Below, piece after piece: positions 1 through 10,107 of a DNA stretch of 64,000 nt. The translations under genes were made by a program, and so were the position numbers. The first letter of the stretch is position 1, and each line of letters begins with the position of its first letter. The notes under the pieces are model-generated. The model saw only the letters and a list, made by a program, of their open reading frames with translations. It was not told the origin of the DNA and did not search any database. Source of the DNA: Roseateles violae (lineage in GTDB: Bacteria; Pseudomonadota; Gammaproteobacteria; Burkholderiales; Burkholderiaceae_C); NCBI RefSeq assembly GCF_030410485.1, contig NZ_JAUHHC010000003.1, positions 372,001 to 436,000 on the forward strand, read 5' to 3'.

Positions 1-61
1 CCATGACGTCCCGGTCCCGGAAACCGGTCAATTCGGCGAGATGGTCTACGACTTCGGACAT
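1..61 (-). CDS. 5' end of an unidentified protein gene, cut by the window edge
   Basis: Reading the minus strand from an ATG at 61, the first 20 codons give MSEVVDHLAELTGFRDRDVM and run off the window without a stop. The frame lies downstream of pilL in the same direction, with about 130 bp between them. The short N-terminus loosely recalls the start of some GGDEF-type signalling proteins, but 20 residues cannot support a family call. No strong ribosome binding site is visible before the ATG, and no other in-frame start was found nearby. Confidence 0.5.
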   Translation of the reverse strand, partial: MSEVVDHLAELTGFRDRDVM

Positions 62-194
62 GGCGGCGGCATTGCGGAAGTGAGGCGGCTCGCGCCGGAC
101 TCCGGGCTCTCAGGTCGGATCGCGCGCGCCGCAGTGTAGCCGCGGCGCCGGGCAAAACCGGGCGCCTTCACCCCCGGGTTTGCCCGAGCCCGCT

Positions 195-3100
195 TCAAGC
201 CGCCGCCGTCTCGGCGCCGCTGGAAGTGAAGCGGCCGATCAGCTCGATCAGTTGTTCCTCGTCGTAAGGCTTGCCGAGGTAATGGTCGACGCCCAGCTGC
301 GCCGCATAGTCGCGGTGCTTCTGCGCGATGCGCGAGGTGATCATGATCACCGGCAGCGCCGCCAGCCGCGCATCGGCGCGCATATTGCGGACCAGGTCGA
401 AGCCGTCCATGCGCGGCATCTCGATGTCGGACAGCACGACGGCGGGCAGCTCCTCGCCGGCCAGCTTCTCCATCGCATCCATGCCGTCCTTGGCCAACTG
501 CACGCGATAGCCCTCGCGCTCCAGCAGGCGCTGGGTGACGCGGCGCACCGTCAGCGAGTCGTCGACGACGAGCACCAGCGGCGCCAGCGCCTCCTCGGCC
601 TGCGCCGTCTGCACCGGCGCGGCAGCCAGCGGCTGCGCGACGCGCTGCTGCGCCGCCACGCCATACCAGCTGGCCAGCGCCACCGGGTTGTAGATCAGCG
701 CGACCTCGCCCGAGGCCAGCAGGCTGATGCCGGCAAGACCCGGCACCTTGTTCAGCTGCGGGCCGAGGTTCTTGACCACCACTTCCTGGTTGCCCAGCAC
801 CTCGTCCACATGCAGGGCCAGGCGCTGCTGCGCGCTGCGCACCAGCACCAGCGAGGCGCTCTTGCCATGCAGATGGCCGCGGCCCTGCTGGCCCAGCAGA
901 CCGCCGAGCCAGTAGAAGGGCTGCGCCTGCCCCTGGTTGACGGTGGGCAGCGCGATGCTGCCGGCCGCATAGGCGGCGTCGATCTGCTCGTTGGGCACCC
1001 GCTGCACCGAGTCCATCAGGCTGGCCGGCACGGCGACGACCTGCTCGCCGCTGCGCAGCAGCACGATCTGGGTCAGCGCCGTGGTCAGCGGCAGGCGCAG
1101 CGCAAAGCGCGCCCCCTGCCCCGGCGTCGAGGCGATCTCGATCGAGCCGCCCAGGGTGTTGACCTCGGCGCGCACGACGTCCATGCCGACGCCGCGGCCC
1201 GAGAGCTCGGTGACCTGGCTGGCCGTCGAGAAGCCCGGCGCGAAGATCAGCTGCACCAGCGCCGCCTCGTCGGGCGTCTCGCCGGCCCGGATCAGGCCCA
1301 GCTGCTCGCCGCGCTCGCGGATGCGCTGCAGGTTCAGGCCGGCGCCATCGTCGCCGAAGTCCAGCAGCACCTCGTTGCCTTCCTGGCGCGCATGCACGCG
1401 CACGGTGCCGCTGGCGTCCTTGCCGGCGGCCTGGCGCTGCTCGGGCGTCTCGATGCCGTGGCTGACGCTGTTGCGCAGCAGGTGCTCGAAGGCGCCGGAC
1501 ATGCGCTCCAGCACGCTGCGGTCCAGCTCGGTCGAGCCGCCGACGATCTCCAGCCGGGCCTGCCGGCCGGCATCGCGCGCCGCCTGGCGCACGACGCGGT
1601 GCATGCGCTCACCCAGGCTGTCGAACTCGACCATGCGGGTGCGCAGCAGATCGTCCTGCAGCTCGCGCGTCAGCCGCGACTGCGCGGCCAGTTCGTCTTC
1701 GCCCAGCTGCACATTGCGCTGCAGGCTGCGCTGCACGGTGGCCACGTCGTTGACCGACTCGGCCAGCATGCGGGTCAGCTCCTGGAAGCGGGTGTAGCGG
1801 TCGAACTCCAACGGATCGAATTCGCCGGCCGCCTGCTGCGCGCGCTCCTGCTGCACGCCCATCTGCGCCTCGGCCTGCAGTTCGAGCTCGCGCAGCTGGC
1901 CGCGCAGGCGGTCCAGGTTGTCGTCGAGGTCGAGCAGCGCGCCCTTCATCTGCGCCAGCTCGGACTCCAGCCGCGCGCGGCGGATGCTGACCTCGCCGGC
2001 CTGGGCCGCCATCCGTTCCAGCAGGCTGCCGCGCACGCGCACCAGCGCCTGCAGGCCGCCCACGCCGGCCTCGGCGGCCGCCTCGTCCGAGGCGCTCTCG
2101 CTGAAGCGCGACCAGTCGATCTGCACGCCGGGGGCCGCCGGCGCCACGGCTTCGGCGACCGGCTCGGCAGGCGTCTCGGCAGGCGTTTCGGCGGGCGTTT
2201 CGAGGGCAGCCAGCGGCTGCGCCTGCGGCGTCGCTTCGATGATCTCGTCCGGCCGCGGCTTGGTCTCGACCTGGATCAGCGGCTCGGCTTCGGCTGGGAC
2301 TTCGGGCTCGGCTTGCGGCTCGGCGCGCAAGCGCGCGCTGAGCTGCTCGAAGCTGGTCTCCAGCGCGTCGCCGAGTTCCTGCAGCTGCAGCAGATCGGCG
2401 ACCTGCGCCGGACCGCCTTCGAGCGCATGCTCGATCGCCGACTCCATATCGTGGGCCTGCTCGCCCAGGCGCATCGCGCCGCTCAGGCGCGCGCCGCCCT
2501 TGAAGGTGTGCAGCGCGCGCATGCAGGCCGCCGCGCGGCCATGGCCGCTGGCCTGCGGCTGCGCCAGCCATTCGCGCAATTCGCCATGCAGCTGCTGCAG
2601 CAGATCGCGCGCCTCTTCCTCGAAGATCGGGTAGAGCATCGTGTCGATCTGGTCGGGCAGGCCCGGCTCGACCTCGTCCGCATCGGCCGAGGGCATCGGC
2701 TCCTCGTCCGGCAGCGGCAGCTCGTCCACCAGCGGCAGGGCCGCCGGCACGCTGAAGCCGCCCAGCACGCTGCTGTCGACCTCGGGTTCATAGGCCTGCA
2801 GCCGCTCCAGCAGCTCGGGCTCGGGCGACTTCAGGAAGCCGGCCGCGAACTGGTGCAGCAGATGGCGGATGCCGTCGGCGGCGCGGACAAAGGTCTGCGC
2901 GTCCGCCTCGGCATAGCGGCTGGCGCGCTGGGCGCGGGCCAGCGCATGCTCGAGCGCACGCGCCAGCGCCGACAGATCGTCGAAGCCGACCGTTGCCGCG
3001 CTGCCGGCCAGCGCATGGGCCAGGGCCTCGCAATTGGCCGGCACCGGGCCGTTCAGCTCCAGCGCCCATTCGGCCAGCGAGGTGGCCAGCCGGCGCGAAT

Positions 3101-6100
3101 GCTCGTCGGCCTCGTTGAGGAAGATATTGAACAGCGTGATGCTGATGCGCAGCGGACCGATGACCTTGATGCCGTCCTCGTCGATCGCATCGACATCGGC
3201 GACCGCCTCTTCGTCGATCGCTTCCGGCTCGGCGGCCGGCGGCGGCACCAGCTCCAGCACCGGCGCATGGCGCTCGACCGGCGGTGCCTCCACCGGTTCG
3301 ACCGCCTCGGGCAGCTCCAGCGGCAGTTCGACGTCGAGGTCCAGCGGCAGATCGACCGCGGTCACGACCGGGGCCTCGGCCACCGGGTCCGGCGCGGGCG
3401 CCGGCTCGTCGCCGAAGTCCAGCCTCAGCTCGAACTCGGGCAGCTCGAAGGCCGCCGGCGTGGTGGGCGTTGCGGACGAGGCATCGACGAAGCCGGACAG
3501 ATCCAGCAGCGGCTCCGCCTCCGCCGGCGGCTCCACCGGCAGTTCCAGCACCGCCGGCGCTTCGGCCAGGTCCAGTTCGAGCGCTTCGGGAAGCTCGACC
3601 ACCTCGACGCCAGGCAACTCGAGCGCGGCCTCGACGGGCATTGCTTCCGCCACCGGAATCTCGATCTCGGCCGCCGGTTCCAGCAGCGGAGCGGCCACCG
3701 CTTCCTGCGGCGGCTCGCTGGGCGGCGCGGCGGTCGGCCAGTCCAGCGCCAGGGTCTCGCCCGCCAGGCGCAGCGCGTCGGCGCTGCGGCGCAGCGGATC
3801 GGGCAGGAACTGACCGCTCTCGCGGCCGGCGATCTGCTCGCACCAGTGGCCCAGATAGTCCAGCGCCTCGCCGGTGAAACGCAGCAGCGCCGCATCGGCC
3901 TGCGGCGGCGACTCGGCCAGACGCGCATTGAAGAGCTGCTCGCAGGCCCAGGCGCCCTCGCCGAAGGCGTCGAAGCCGACCATGCGCGAGCTGCCCTTCA
4001 GGGTATGGAAGGCGCGGCGCAGCACGGTGATCTGCTCGCGGTCGCTGCCGTCCTGCTGCAGCGCGGCCAGCGCGCGGCGCGCGGTGCCCAGCACCTCGGT
4101 GGCTTCCTCGAGGAAGATCTCCTGCATCTCCGGATCGGCGGAAACGCTGGGGATCGTCGTCAGCACCATTGGCGCCGGTTCGGGCGCCGGTTCGGGCGCC
4201 GGCGCGGCGATCACCTCGACCACCGGCATCAGCGGCAACGTCGGCGCCGCCGGCAACTGGGGCTCCGGCTGCGGCGGCAGTGCCAGTTCGACCACCGCTT
4301 GCGGCAGCGGCGCCGCCTCGGGCTCGACCGCCAGCGGCGGCAGCGGCGACGGCGTCGCGTCGGCGCGCCGGCCCATCACCGGGCTCAGGCGGCCCGTGGC
4401 CTCGTCGAAGCGGAACATGCGCTTGGCCAGGGCCGGCTGCACGCTCAGCATGTCGATCAGGAAGCCCAGCGCGCCCAGGTTGTTGGCCAGGCGCTCGAAG
4501 ATCTCGCGCGGGCCGGCCCGCTGCGGGTCGACCTCGGTATTGGCCAGCTCGTCGACCTCGTCGCGCATGCGCAGGCAGGCCTGCGCCGCCTGCGACAGGC
4601 CCAGCACGGTCAGCACGCCGCGCATCGCCTTCAGCTGCGCCGGCACCGGGATCAAGAGCTGGCGCTGCGAGGGATCGCGGAAATAGCCGTCGGCCTGGCG
4701 CTCGACCTCGGACAGACTGGCGCGCAGCTCGTGCACGACGCTGCCCAGGGTCTGGCGGTCGGACACGCGGCGGTACAGGTCCTCCATCCACGCTTCCAGC
4801 GGCTCGGGCGCCTCGCCATGGGCGACCGCATTGACGCGGCGCGCCATGCGCTTGACGCGCTCGGCCTGCTCGGGCTGGTCGAAGGCGGCATCATCCAGCG
4901 CGGCCTCGACGTAGAGAATGCTGGTCGCCACCTCCATCGCCAGCGGCGGCGGCGGCGGATTGCCGGAGCGCAGGGTCGCGACGACGGCGCGCTGCAGAGT
5001 CTGGCCCAGCACCTCGCCGCTGGGGAAGAGACGGCCGATCGATTCGGACAAGGCGGCGAACTGCTCATCCAGGCCGGCCAGCCGGTGCGTATCACCCTCG
5101 GCGGCGCTGGACCAGGATTCCTTGGCCACGCCGACGCGGCGGCGCGCCTGCGAGACCCAGTTCGGGTCGATGCGACCGAGGCTCTCGTCCTCGTAGTCGC
5201 CGGCCAGCTCCTCGCCCAGGCCATAGCTGGCGCGCACCGCGCGCAGGCGCGGCGCGGCGGCCGAGCTGTGGCTTTGCGCGCAGAAGAACAGCAGGTCCTG
5301 CGCCAGGCGCTCGCCATTGCTGCCGCTGGCCAGGCCGGCATCGCCCTGGCCGATCGCGCGCAGCTGCGCCAGCAGGCGCGAGCCCAGGCGCTTGACATAG
5401 CTGTCCACCGCCAGCAGGCCCTGCGCCTGCGCCTCGAACAGCGCGGCGGCCAGCTGCCACAGCGTGCGCGAGCGCGGCTGCGCGCCCAGGCCCGCGGCCA
5501 GCGAGGCACACAGATCGCTGAGCGCATGCGCGTGCGCGGCGCCCGGTTCGCGCATCTGCTTGAGCAGCGCGGCCTCGAAGGGCGCGCGCACCGCCTCGGC
5601 GGCCAGCGCCTGCGCGCCGCCGTCGGCGGGCAGCTGGCGCCAGCTCCAGTCGTACTGCCACAGATCGGCCGGATGGACGCGCTCGGCGCCGTTGAGCGTC
5701 TGCAGCGCGCGATAGGCCGGGAACAGCGCCAGGGTCGAGCCCTTGTTGCCGGCCAGCAGGCGCGCGATATGCGAGAGCAGCGCGAAGTTGGCGCGCTCGA
5801 TGGTCTCGACCGCATTCAGGTCGACATTGGCCGGATGACGGGCCAGGTTCTCGACCGCCGCCTCGGCCGCGCGCAGCAGCTTGGAGCCGGCCGGCAGGCC
5901 GACCAGGGACAGCACGCCGGCAACCTGGTGCAGCTGGGCCACGGCGGCCTGCAGCGGCTGGCTGGCGTGCGGCTCGGCGCCCAGCACCGTCGACATGCGG
6001 TTGTCGCCATCACGCAGCAGGCGGCGCAGCGTCTTGTGCACCGACTCCAGCGAGCGGCGCAGTTCCTCCTGCACCCAGGCCAGCGGACTGAGGTCGGGCG

Positions 6101-6128
6101 GGAACTCGGAATCTCGCGCGAAATCCAT
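195..6128 (-). CDS. pilL: PilL/ChpA-type hybrid chemosensory histidine kinase
   Basis: This is the giant CheA-like kinase of the type IV pilus chemosensory system (1977 aa), expected to phosphorylate PilG and PilH and control twitching. An N-terminal FimL-like region covers about residues 1-560. Three Hpt-like modules follow, with histidines near 706 (HTLKGSS), 1039 (HALAGSAATVG, the weakest match) and 1207 (LHTFKGGARL), separated by long Pro/Glu/Ala-rich linkers. Next come the dimerisation region, an HATPase domain (N box near 1549, GDDGAG near 1592, GRGVGMDVV near 1646), a CheW domain (about 1675-1835) and a C-terminal receiver with the acceptor Asp in SDIEMPRMDG near 1898. The gene lies 14 bp after pilJ. 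Pseudomonas ChpA carries more phosphotransfer modules, so this is a reduced version. The family is certain; pilL/chpA naming is conventional. Confidence 0.96.
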   Translation of the reverse strand: MDFARDSEFPPDLSPLAWVQEELRRSLESVHKTLRRLLRDGDNRMSTVLGAEPHASQPLQAAVAQLHQVAGVLSLVGLPAGSKLLRAAEAAVENLARHPANVDLNAVETIERANFALLSHIARLLAGNKGSTLALFPAYRALQTLNGAERVHPADLWQYDWSWRQLPADGGAQALAAEAVRAPFEAALLKQMREPGAAHAHALSDLCASLAAGLGAQPRSRTLWQLAAALFEAQAQGLLAVDSYVKRLGSRLLAQLRAIGQGDAGLASGSNGERLAQDLLFFCAQSHSSAAAPRLRAVRASYGLGEELAGDYEDESLGRIDPNWVSQARRRVGVAKESWSSAAEGDTHRLAGLDEQFAALSESIGRLFPSGEVLGQTLQRAVVATLRSGNPPPPPLAMEVATSILYVEAALDDAAFDQPEQAERVKRMARRVNAVAHGEAPEPLEAWMEDLYRRVSDRQTLGSVVHELRASLSEVERQADGYFRDPSQRQLLIPVPAQLKAMRGVLTVLGLSQAAQACLRMRDEVDELANTEVDPQRAGPREIFERLANNLGALGFLIDMLSVQPALAKRMFRFDEATGRLSPVMGRRADATPSPLPPLAVEPEAAPLPQAVVELALPPQPEPQLPAAPTLPLMPVVEVIAAPAPEPAPEPAPMVLTTIPSVSADPEMQEIFLEEATEVLGTARRALAALQQDGSDREQITVLRRAFHTLKGSSRMVGFDAFGEGAWACEQLFNARLAESPPQADAALLRFTGEALDYLGHWCEQIAGRESGQFLPDPLRRSADALRLAGETLALDWPTAAPPSEPPQEAVAAPLLEPAAEIEIPVAEAMPVEAALELPGVEVVELPEALELDLAEAPAVLELPVEPPAEAEPLLDLSGFVDASSATPTTPAAFELPEFELRLDFGDEPAPAPDPVAEAPVVTAVDLPLDLDVELPLELPEAVEPVEAPPVERHAPVLELVPPPAAEPEAIDEEAVADVDAIDEDGIKVIGPLRISITLFNIFLNEADEHSRRLATSLAEWALELNGPVPANCEALAHALAGSAATVGFDDLSALARALEHALARAQRASRYAEADAQTFVRAADGIRHLLHQFAAGFLKSPEPELLERLQAYEPEVDSSVLGGFSVPAALPLVDELPLPDEEPMPSADADEVEPGLPDQIDTMLYPIFEEEARDLLQQLHGELREWLAQPQASGHGRAAACMRALHTFKGGARLSGAMRLGEQAHDMESAIEHALEGGPAQVADLLQLQELGDALETSFEQLSARLRAEPQAEPEVPAEAEPLIQVETKPRPDEIIEATPQAQPLAALETPAETPAETPAEPVAEAVAPAAPGVQIDWSRFSESASDEAAAEAGVGGLQALVRVRGSLLERMAAQAGEVSIRRARLESELAQMKGALLDLDDNLDRLRGQLRELELQAEAQMGVQQERAQQAAGEFDPLEFDRYTRFQELTRMLAESVNDVATVQRSLQRNVQLGEDELAAQSRLTRELQDDLLRTRMVEFDSLGERMHRVVRQAARDAGRQARLEIVGGSTELDRSVLERMSGAFEHLLRNSVSHGIETPEQRQAAGKDASGTVRVHARQEGNEVLLDFGDDGAGLNLQRIRERGEQLGLIRAGETPDEAALVQLIFAPGFSTASQVTELSGRGVGMDVVRAEVNTLGGSIEIASTPGQGARFALRLPLTTALTQIVLLRSGEQVVAVPASLMDSVQRVPNEQIDAAYAAGSIALPTVNQGQAQPFYWLGGLLGQQGRGHLHGKSASLVLVRSAQQRLALHVDEVLGNQEVVVKNLGPQLNKVPGLAGISLLASGEVALIYNPVALASWYGVAAQQRVAQPLAAAPVQTAQAEEALAPLVLVVDDSLTVRRVTQRLLEREGYRVQLAKDGMDAMEKLAGEELPAVVLSDIEMPRMDGFDLVRNMRADARLAALPVIMITSRIAQKHRDYAAQLGVDHYLGKPYDEEQLIELIGRFTSSGAETAAA

Positions 6129-6142
6129 TTCGCCGTCCTCGC

Positions 6143-8449
6143 TCAGGAAACCTTGAAGCGGGCCACCGAGGCCTTCAGCGCATCGGCCGAGCGCGAGAGC
6201 TCGTGCACCATCTGCGCGGTCGAACGCGTGCCCTCCGAGGTCTGCTCGGTCACGGCGAAGATGTGCTGGATGTTGGAGGCCACCTCGTTGGCCGAGGCCG
6301 CCTCGCTGAGCGCCTGGCTGGAAATCTGCGCGATCAGCTGGTCCAGGCGACGCGACACGCTGTCGATCTCTTCCAGCGCCGAGCCGGCCGCATCGGACAG
6401 CTTGGTGCCCTGCACCACGCCCAAGGTCGAGCGCTCCATCGCGGCCACCGCGTCATGGGTGTCGGTCTGAATCGTCTTGACCAGGGCGGCGATTCGCCGC
6501 GTCGCGTCGCCCGAGCGTTCGGCCAGGCGCTGCACCTCTTCCGCCACCACCGAGAAGCCGCGACCGGCCTCGCCGGCGGAGGCCGCCTGGATCGCCGCGT
6601 TCAGCGCCAGCACGTTCGTCTGTTCGGTAATGTCCGAGATCAGCTCGGTGATCTCGCCGATCTCCTGCGAGCTTTCGCCCAGGCGCTTGATGCGCTTGGA
6701 CGTTTCCTGGATGTGCTCGCGGATCGAGTTCATGCCGGCGATATTGTTCTGCATCGCCTGCAGGCCCTGCTCGGCGGCCTGACGCGACTGGCGCGCGACC
6801 TCGGCCGTCTGCTGCGCCTGGCCCGACACCTCGTTGATGCGGCCGGCCATCTGCAGCACCGCCTCGCCGGTGGCGCGGATCTCGTGCAGCTGCTCCTTGG
6901 AGGCGGCCAGCAGGTCGGTGGAGGTCTGGTCGACCTGGCCGGTCGTCTCGGTCACCCGCGAGGCCGTGGTCTGCACCTGCGAGACCAGATTGCGCAGCTC
7001 CTCAACCGTGTAGTTGACCGAGTCGGCGATCGCGCCGGTGATGTCCTCGGTCACCGTCGCCTGCTGCGTCAGATCGCCCTCGGCGACCGACTGCAGCTCG
7101 TTCATCAAGCGCAGAATCGCCGCCTGGTTGGCGTCGTTGACGCGCTTGGCCTCCTGCTCCTGCGCCTCGGCCTCGCGCTTCTGCGCCTCGGCCATCTGGG
7201 CACGATGCGCCTGGTCGGACACATACAGGCGCAGGAAGCCCAGCGCGCCGATCACCAGCGCGGCCAGCGAGGCCAGCATCAGCAGGATCAGCAGCAGGCT
7301 GGCGCCGCCGGCGCCTTCCAGCTCGGCCGCGATCTGCTCCAGGCCTTTGCGCAGCGGTTCGCTGTCGGCCAGGATGCTGGTCTGCGCCTCGCGCGCCGAC
7401 ACCAGGCCCTGCAGATTCGACAGGATGGCCGAGGCCTGCGTGCGGGTCTGCTCGTACTGGGTCAGCAGATGGCTCAGGCGCTCGCGCAGCTGCGCGTCCT
7501 TGGCGCCGGCCAGGCGCAGCTGCGGGCTGCCGTTCAGCAGCGCGTCGGTGATCAGCTTGAAGGAGTTCAGGTCCTTGCCGAGCAGGAACACCGCCTCGGG
7601 GCTGACGCCGTCCTGGGTCAGGAATTCGTTGGCGCTCTTGCCGATACGCTGGGTCAGCATCACCAGCTGGCCGACGGCCGAGATCTCGGCGGCCGAGCCA
7701 TTGAGCTGCAGCGATTGCGCGGCCACCGCCTCGGCGCTTTCCAACAGGTCGGAGGACTGGCGGTTGATGGCGCGCAGCGCCTGGCCGACCTGGGTCAGCA
7801 CCTTCTCCTGCGTCTGCACCAGCTTGCCGTTCTTCTCGGCGCGCTGCACCAGCGGCAGCACCGCATCGAGGCTGGGCTGCACCGCGGCCGGCGCGGCGGC
7901 CAGCGGGCCCTCGCCGGTGCGCAGATTGTCGACCACGCCGGTCAGGGTGCCGACCGACTCGCGCAGTTCGGCGAAGGCGCTCGGGCTGCCGACCAGGGCG
8001 GCCGAGACCGACTTGGCCATGCGCTGCGACTGCATCAGCGCCTGACCGGTGGCGCGCACCTGGGCGGCGCTGCGGTTGCCGCTGATCAGACTCAGGCTGA
8101 CGGTGCCGGCGGTGCCGATCAGGCCGGCCGCGACCAGCAGGGTGAACAGCAGCTGGCGGCGGCCCGGGCCGGCCGGCTTGGCAGCGACCTCGAGCGGCGG
8201 AGTCAGCTGGCTGTCGGCCGCCACCGTCGACGGCGCGAACTGGGCCGCCGTGGTCTCGGCGAAGTCCTGGCCGCTGCCGCCGCTGGGCAGCGCCTCAGAG
8301 ATGATCGAGGCGCTGGACGCCTCGGCATGCCGCGCCGCATCGGCACCCGGCTGGGCCAGCAAGGCGCCGCCCGGGGTCAGCAGGGTGGATGCATCGAGTT
8401 CGTCGGCCTCGGTCTTGCCCAGGTTCTTGAATTTGTCCAGGAAGCTCAT
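6143..8449 (-). CDS. pilJ: Type IV pilus methyl-accepting chemotaxis protein PilJ
   Basis: The transmembrane chemoreceptor of the Chp system (768 aa) feeds PilI and PilL. The ATG at 8449 is chosen because GAGGGTGAG lies just upstream and the protein then begins MSFLDKFKN; the open frame extends ten codons further without a better site. A cytoplasmic N-terminal tail precedes TM1 (about residues 98-125). A PilJ-type periplasmic region follows, then TM2 (about 383-408) and a long coiled-coil signalling domain. The conserved receptor tip lies near 596-643 (motifs [16 protein letters not shown] and [11 protein letters not shown]). It sits between pilI and pilL in one operon. No CheR- or CheB-like adaptation gene is present in the cluster. 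Confidence 0.95.
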   Translation of the reverse strand: MSFLDKFKNLGKTEADELDASTLLTPGGALLAQPGADAARHAEASSASIISEALPSGGSGQDFAETTAAQFAPSTVAADSQLTPPLEVAAKPAGPGRRQLLFTLLVAAGLIGTAGTVSLSLISGNRSAAQVRATGQALMQSQRMAKSVSAALVGSPSAFAELRESVGTLTGVVDNLRTGEGPLAAAPAAVQPSLDAVLPLVQRAEKNGKLVQTQEKVLTQVGQALRAINRQSSDLLESAEAVAAQSLQLNGSAAEISAVGQLVMLTQRIGKSANEFLTQDGVSPEAVFLLGKDLNSFKLITDALLNGSPQLRLAGAKDAQLRERLSHLLTQYEQTRTQASAILSNLQGLVSAREAQTSILADSEPLRKGLEQIAAELEGAGGASLLLILLMLASLAALVIGALGFLRLYVSDQAHRAQMAEAQKREAEAQEQEAKRVNDANQAAILRLMNELQSVAEGDLTQQATVTEDITGAIADSVNYTVEELRNLVSQVQTTASRVTETTGQVDQTSTDLLAASKEQLHEIRATGEAVLQMAGRINEVSGQAQQTAEVARQSRQAAEQGLQAMQNNIAGMNSIREHIQETSKRIKRLGESSQEIGEITELISDITEQTNVLALNAAIQAASAGEAGRGFSVVAEEVQRLAERSGDATRRIAALVKTIQTDTHDAVAAMERSTLGVVQGTKLSDAAGSALEEIDSVSRRLDQLIAQISSQALSEAASANEVASNIQHIFAVTEQTSEGTRSTAQMVHELSRSADALKASVARFKVS

Positions 8450-8518
8450 CTCACCCTCGTGAAGTCGCGGTGCGTGCACCGATTGCGATCGGCTCGGTCT
8501 AAAACTGGGAACCCTGCA

Positions 8519-9052
8519 TCAGATCACGATGCGCAGGAACTGTTCGTGTTTTGAAAGCGCATCTAAATCCAGCTGTTGCCAGGATCGGTCCTCGGCGTCG
8601 CGCATGCGTGCGCCTGCGAATCGCGGGCGCGAGCCGGCCGGCGGCTCGGCCGGCTCCAGCGTCAGCTGCTCGTCGCCGCGCAGGCCGATCAGGCGGTCGA
8701 CCTGCAGCGCGCAGTTGATATTGAGCTCGGGCGCCAGCGAGACCAGGCGCGTGCCGGCCTGGTCGGCGCGGCCGCCACCGGCCTCGCGCAGGCCCAGGAA
8801 GACGGCCAGGTCGACCACGGTGAACAGGCCGCCGCGCAGATTGGCCACGCCGGCCAACCAGGGCTGGCCATAGGGCACCGGCTGCAGCGGCACCGGCGTG
8901 AAGATCTCGGCCGCCTGCTTGAGCGGGAACAGCAGGCCCAGCCCGGCGCATTCGACGGCCAGCCAGCTGGCCACCTGGGTCTGCTCGCGCGCAGCCTGCA
9001 TGCGCTGCGCAAGGCGTTGCTGGAGTTCGCGCAGCGCTTGCTTGTTGCTCAT
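8519..9052 (-). CDS. pilI: CheW-like coupling protein PilI
   Basis: A 177-residue protein that is essentially a single CheW domain, expected to link PilJ to PilL at the membrane. The characteristic segment GVANLRGGLFTVVDLAVFLG lies near residue 70, followed by a segment INCALQVDRLIGLRG typical of pilus-type CheW proteins. It starts 6 bp after the pilH stop and ends about 70 bp before pilJ, so it is part of the operon. The N-terminal 30 residues form a Gln/Arg-rich helix, as in other PilI proteins. Confidence 0.93.
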   Translation of the reverse strand: MSNKQALRELQQRLAQRMQAAREQTQVASWLAVECAGLGLLFPLKQAAEIFTPVPLQPVPYGQPWLAGVANLRGGLFTVVDLAVFLGLREAGGGRADQAGTRLVSLAPELNINCALQVDRLIGLRGDEQLTLEPAEPPAGSRPRFAGARMRDAEDRSWQQLDLDALSKHEQFLRIVI

Positions 9053-9058
9053 CGAGGG

Positions 9059-9424
9059 TCAGCCAAGCGCTTTGATCTTGGCCAGCAACTCCTCGGCCTT
9101 GACCGGCTTGACGACATAGTCGCGCGCCCCCTGGCGTTGGGCCCAGACCTTGTCGGTCTCCTGATTCTTGCTGGTGCACATGATCACCGGCACGCCGGCG
9201 TAGCGCTCGTCGCGGGTGATTGCGCGGGTCAGCTGGAAGCCGTTCTGGCCGGGCATCACGACGTCCATCAGGATCAGGTCGGGCTTCTCCTCGGCCAGGC
9301 GCTTCAGCGCCTCCTCGCCGTTCTCGGCCGTGCGGACCTGGTAGCCGCGCTTGAGCAGCATCTCGCTCAGGTGATGCAGCTCGGTCTTGGAATCGTCTAC
9401 CAGCAGGATTTTTTGTATGGTCAT
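9059..9424 (-). CDS. pilH: Single-domain response regulator PilH
   Basis: A 121-residue stand-alone receiver domain. Visible features are the acidic pair in KILLVDDSKTE, the phosphoacceptor Asp in LILMDVVMPGQNG, the switch Thr/Ser region VIMCTSKN, and the invariant Lys in DYVVKPVKAEE. In Chp systems PilH acts opposite to, or as a phosphate sink for, PilG. Its order after pilG, and the CTSKNQETDKVWAQRQGA segment, identify it as PilH rather than PilG. The pilG stop is 15 bp upstream. Confidence 0.94.
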   Translation of the reverse strand: MTIQKILLVDDSKTELHHLSEMLLKRGYQVRTAENGEEALKRLAEEKPDLILMDVVMPGQNGFQLTRAITRDERYAGVPVIMCTSKNQETDKVWAQRQGARDYVVKPVKAEELLAKIKALG

Positions 9425-9439
9425 GGGGACTCGCGCTGA

Positions 9440-9844
9440 TCAGCCCACGCGACGGTGCTGTTGCACCGCCTGCAGCAACTGATCCTTGGTGAACGGCTTG
9501 GTGAGATAGTCCTGCGAGCCGACCATGCGGCCGCGGGCCTTGTCGAACAGGCCATCCTTGGAGGACAACATGATCACCGGCACGCCGGCGAATTGAGGAT
9601 TGCGCTTGATGATGGCGCAGGTCTGATAGCCGTCCAGGCGCGGCATCAGGATGTCGCAGAACACCAGATCGGGCTGGTAGTCCGAGAGCTTGGCGAGCGC
9701 GTCGAAGCCGTCCTCGGCGAGCACGACCTCGTGCCCGCCCTGCTTCAGGAAGATCTCCGCGCTGCGGCGTATGGTGTTGCTGTCATCGATGACCAGCACC
9801 TTGGTGGCGCCGGCAGCGAAGCCTTCGGGAACTTGCACGTCCAA
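9440..9844 (-). CDS. pilG: Single-domain response regulator PilG (TTG start)
   Basis: A 134-residue receiver domain, the output regulator that promotes pilus extension in Chp systems. Motifs are VLVIDDSNTIRRSAE, the phosphoacceptor Asp in VFCDILMPRLDGYQ, VIMLSSKDG and the Lys in DYLTKPFTKD. No ATG is available in frame near the N-terminus. The best start is TTG at 9844, preceded by GGAG with an 8-nt gap; a GTG two codons downstream is an alternative. It is the second gene after rubredoxin and heads the pil portion of the operon. Confidence 0.93.
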   Translation of the reverse strand: MDVQVPEGFAAGATKVLVIDDSNTIRRSAEIFLKQGGHEVVLAEDGFDALAKLSDYQPDLVFCDILMPRLDGYQTCAIIKRNPQFAGVPVIMLSSKDGLFDKARGRMVGSQDYLTKPFTKDQLLQAVQQHRRVG

Positions 9845-9914
9845 GCCTTTGTCTCCTCAGGGCTGGGTAGCGGGCCTGCGCCCTGCGACGGGTAGGAAAT
9901 CGGCGCCGCCGACC

Positions 9915-10088
9915 TCAGATGCGAACCATCTCGAAGTCTTCCTTGCGGGCGCCGCATTCCGGACAGGTCCAGTTCATGTCGACGTCGGCCCAGCGCGTTC
10001 CTGGGGCAATGCCATGCTCCGGATCTCCGGCGGCTTCGTCATAGATCCAGCCACAGATCAGGCACATCCAGGTAGCAGCGTCGGTCAC
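9915..10088 (-). CDS. Rubredoxin (57 aa, GTG start)
   Basis: A short gene encoding a classical rubredoxin, a small one-electron carrier with a mononuclear Fe(Cys)4 centre. The two metal-binding loops are clear: CLICGW near residue 9 and CPECGA near residue 42, with the conserved Trp/Tyr/Asp/Gly core (GWIYDEAAGDPEHGIAPGT) between them. The only in-frame start is GTG at 10088, because a TGA lies just upstream; the ribosome binding site is weak. It precedes pilG by about 70 bp on the same strand and is divergent from thiD. The functional link to pili is unclear and may be only positional. Confidence 0.93.
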   Translation of the reverse strand: MTDAATWMCLICGWIYDEAAGDPEHGIAPGTRWADVDMNWTCPECGARKEDFEMVRI

Positions 10089-10107
10089 GGTGTTCGTTCA
10101 TTGATAA

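Noticed and set aside
62-194. An imperfect GGCGCC-type hairpin just downstream of the pilL stop
   Set aside because: The stem has a bulge and no U-tract follows, so I could not support a terminator.
2165-2205. A short repeated GGCAGGCGT-type array inside pilL encoding ETPAETPAE
   Set aside because: It is a brief low-complexity linker typical of these kinases and not a separate element.
180-6470. A 2096-codon open frame on the plus strand opposite pilL and the end of pilJ
   Set aside because: It is the antisense shadow of clear, motif-bearing genes. The product is Arg/His/Gln/Leu-rich without domains, as expected for GC-rich DNA.
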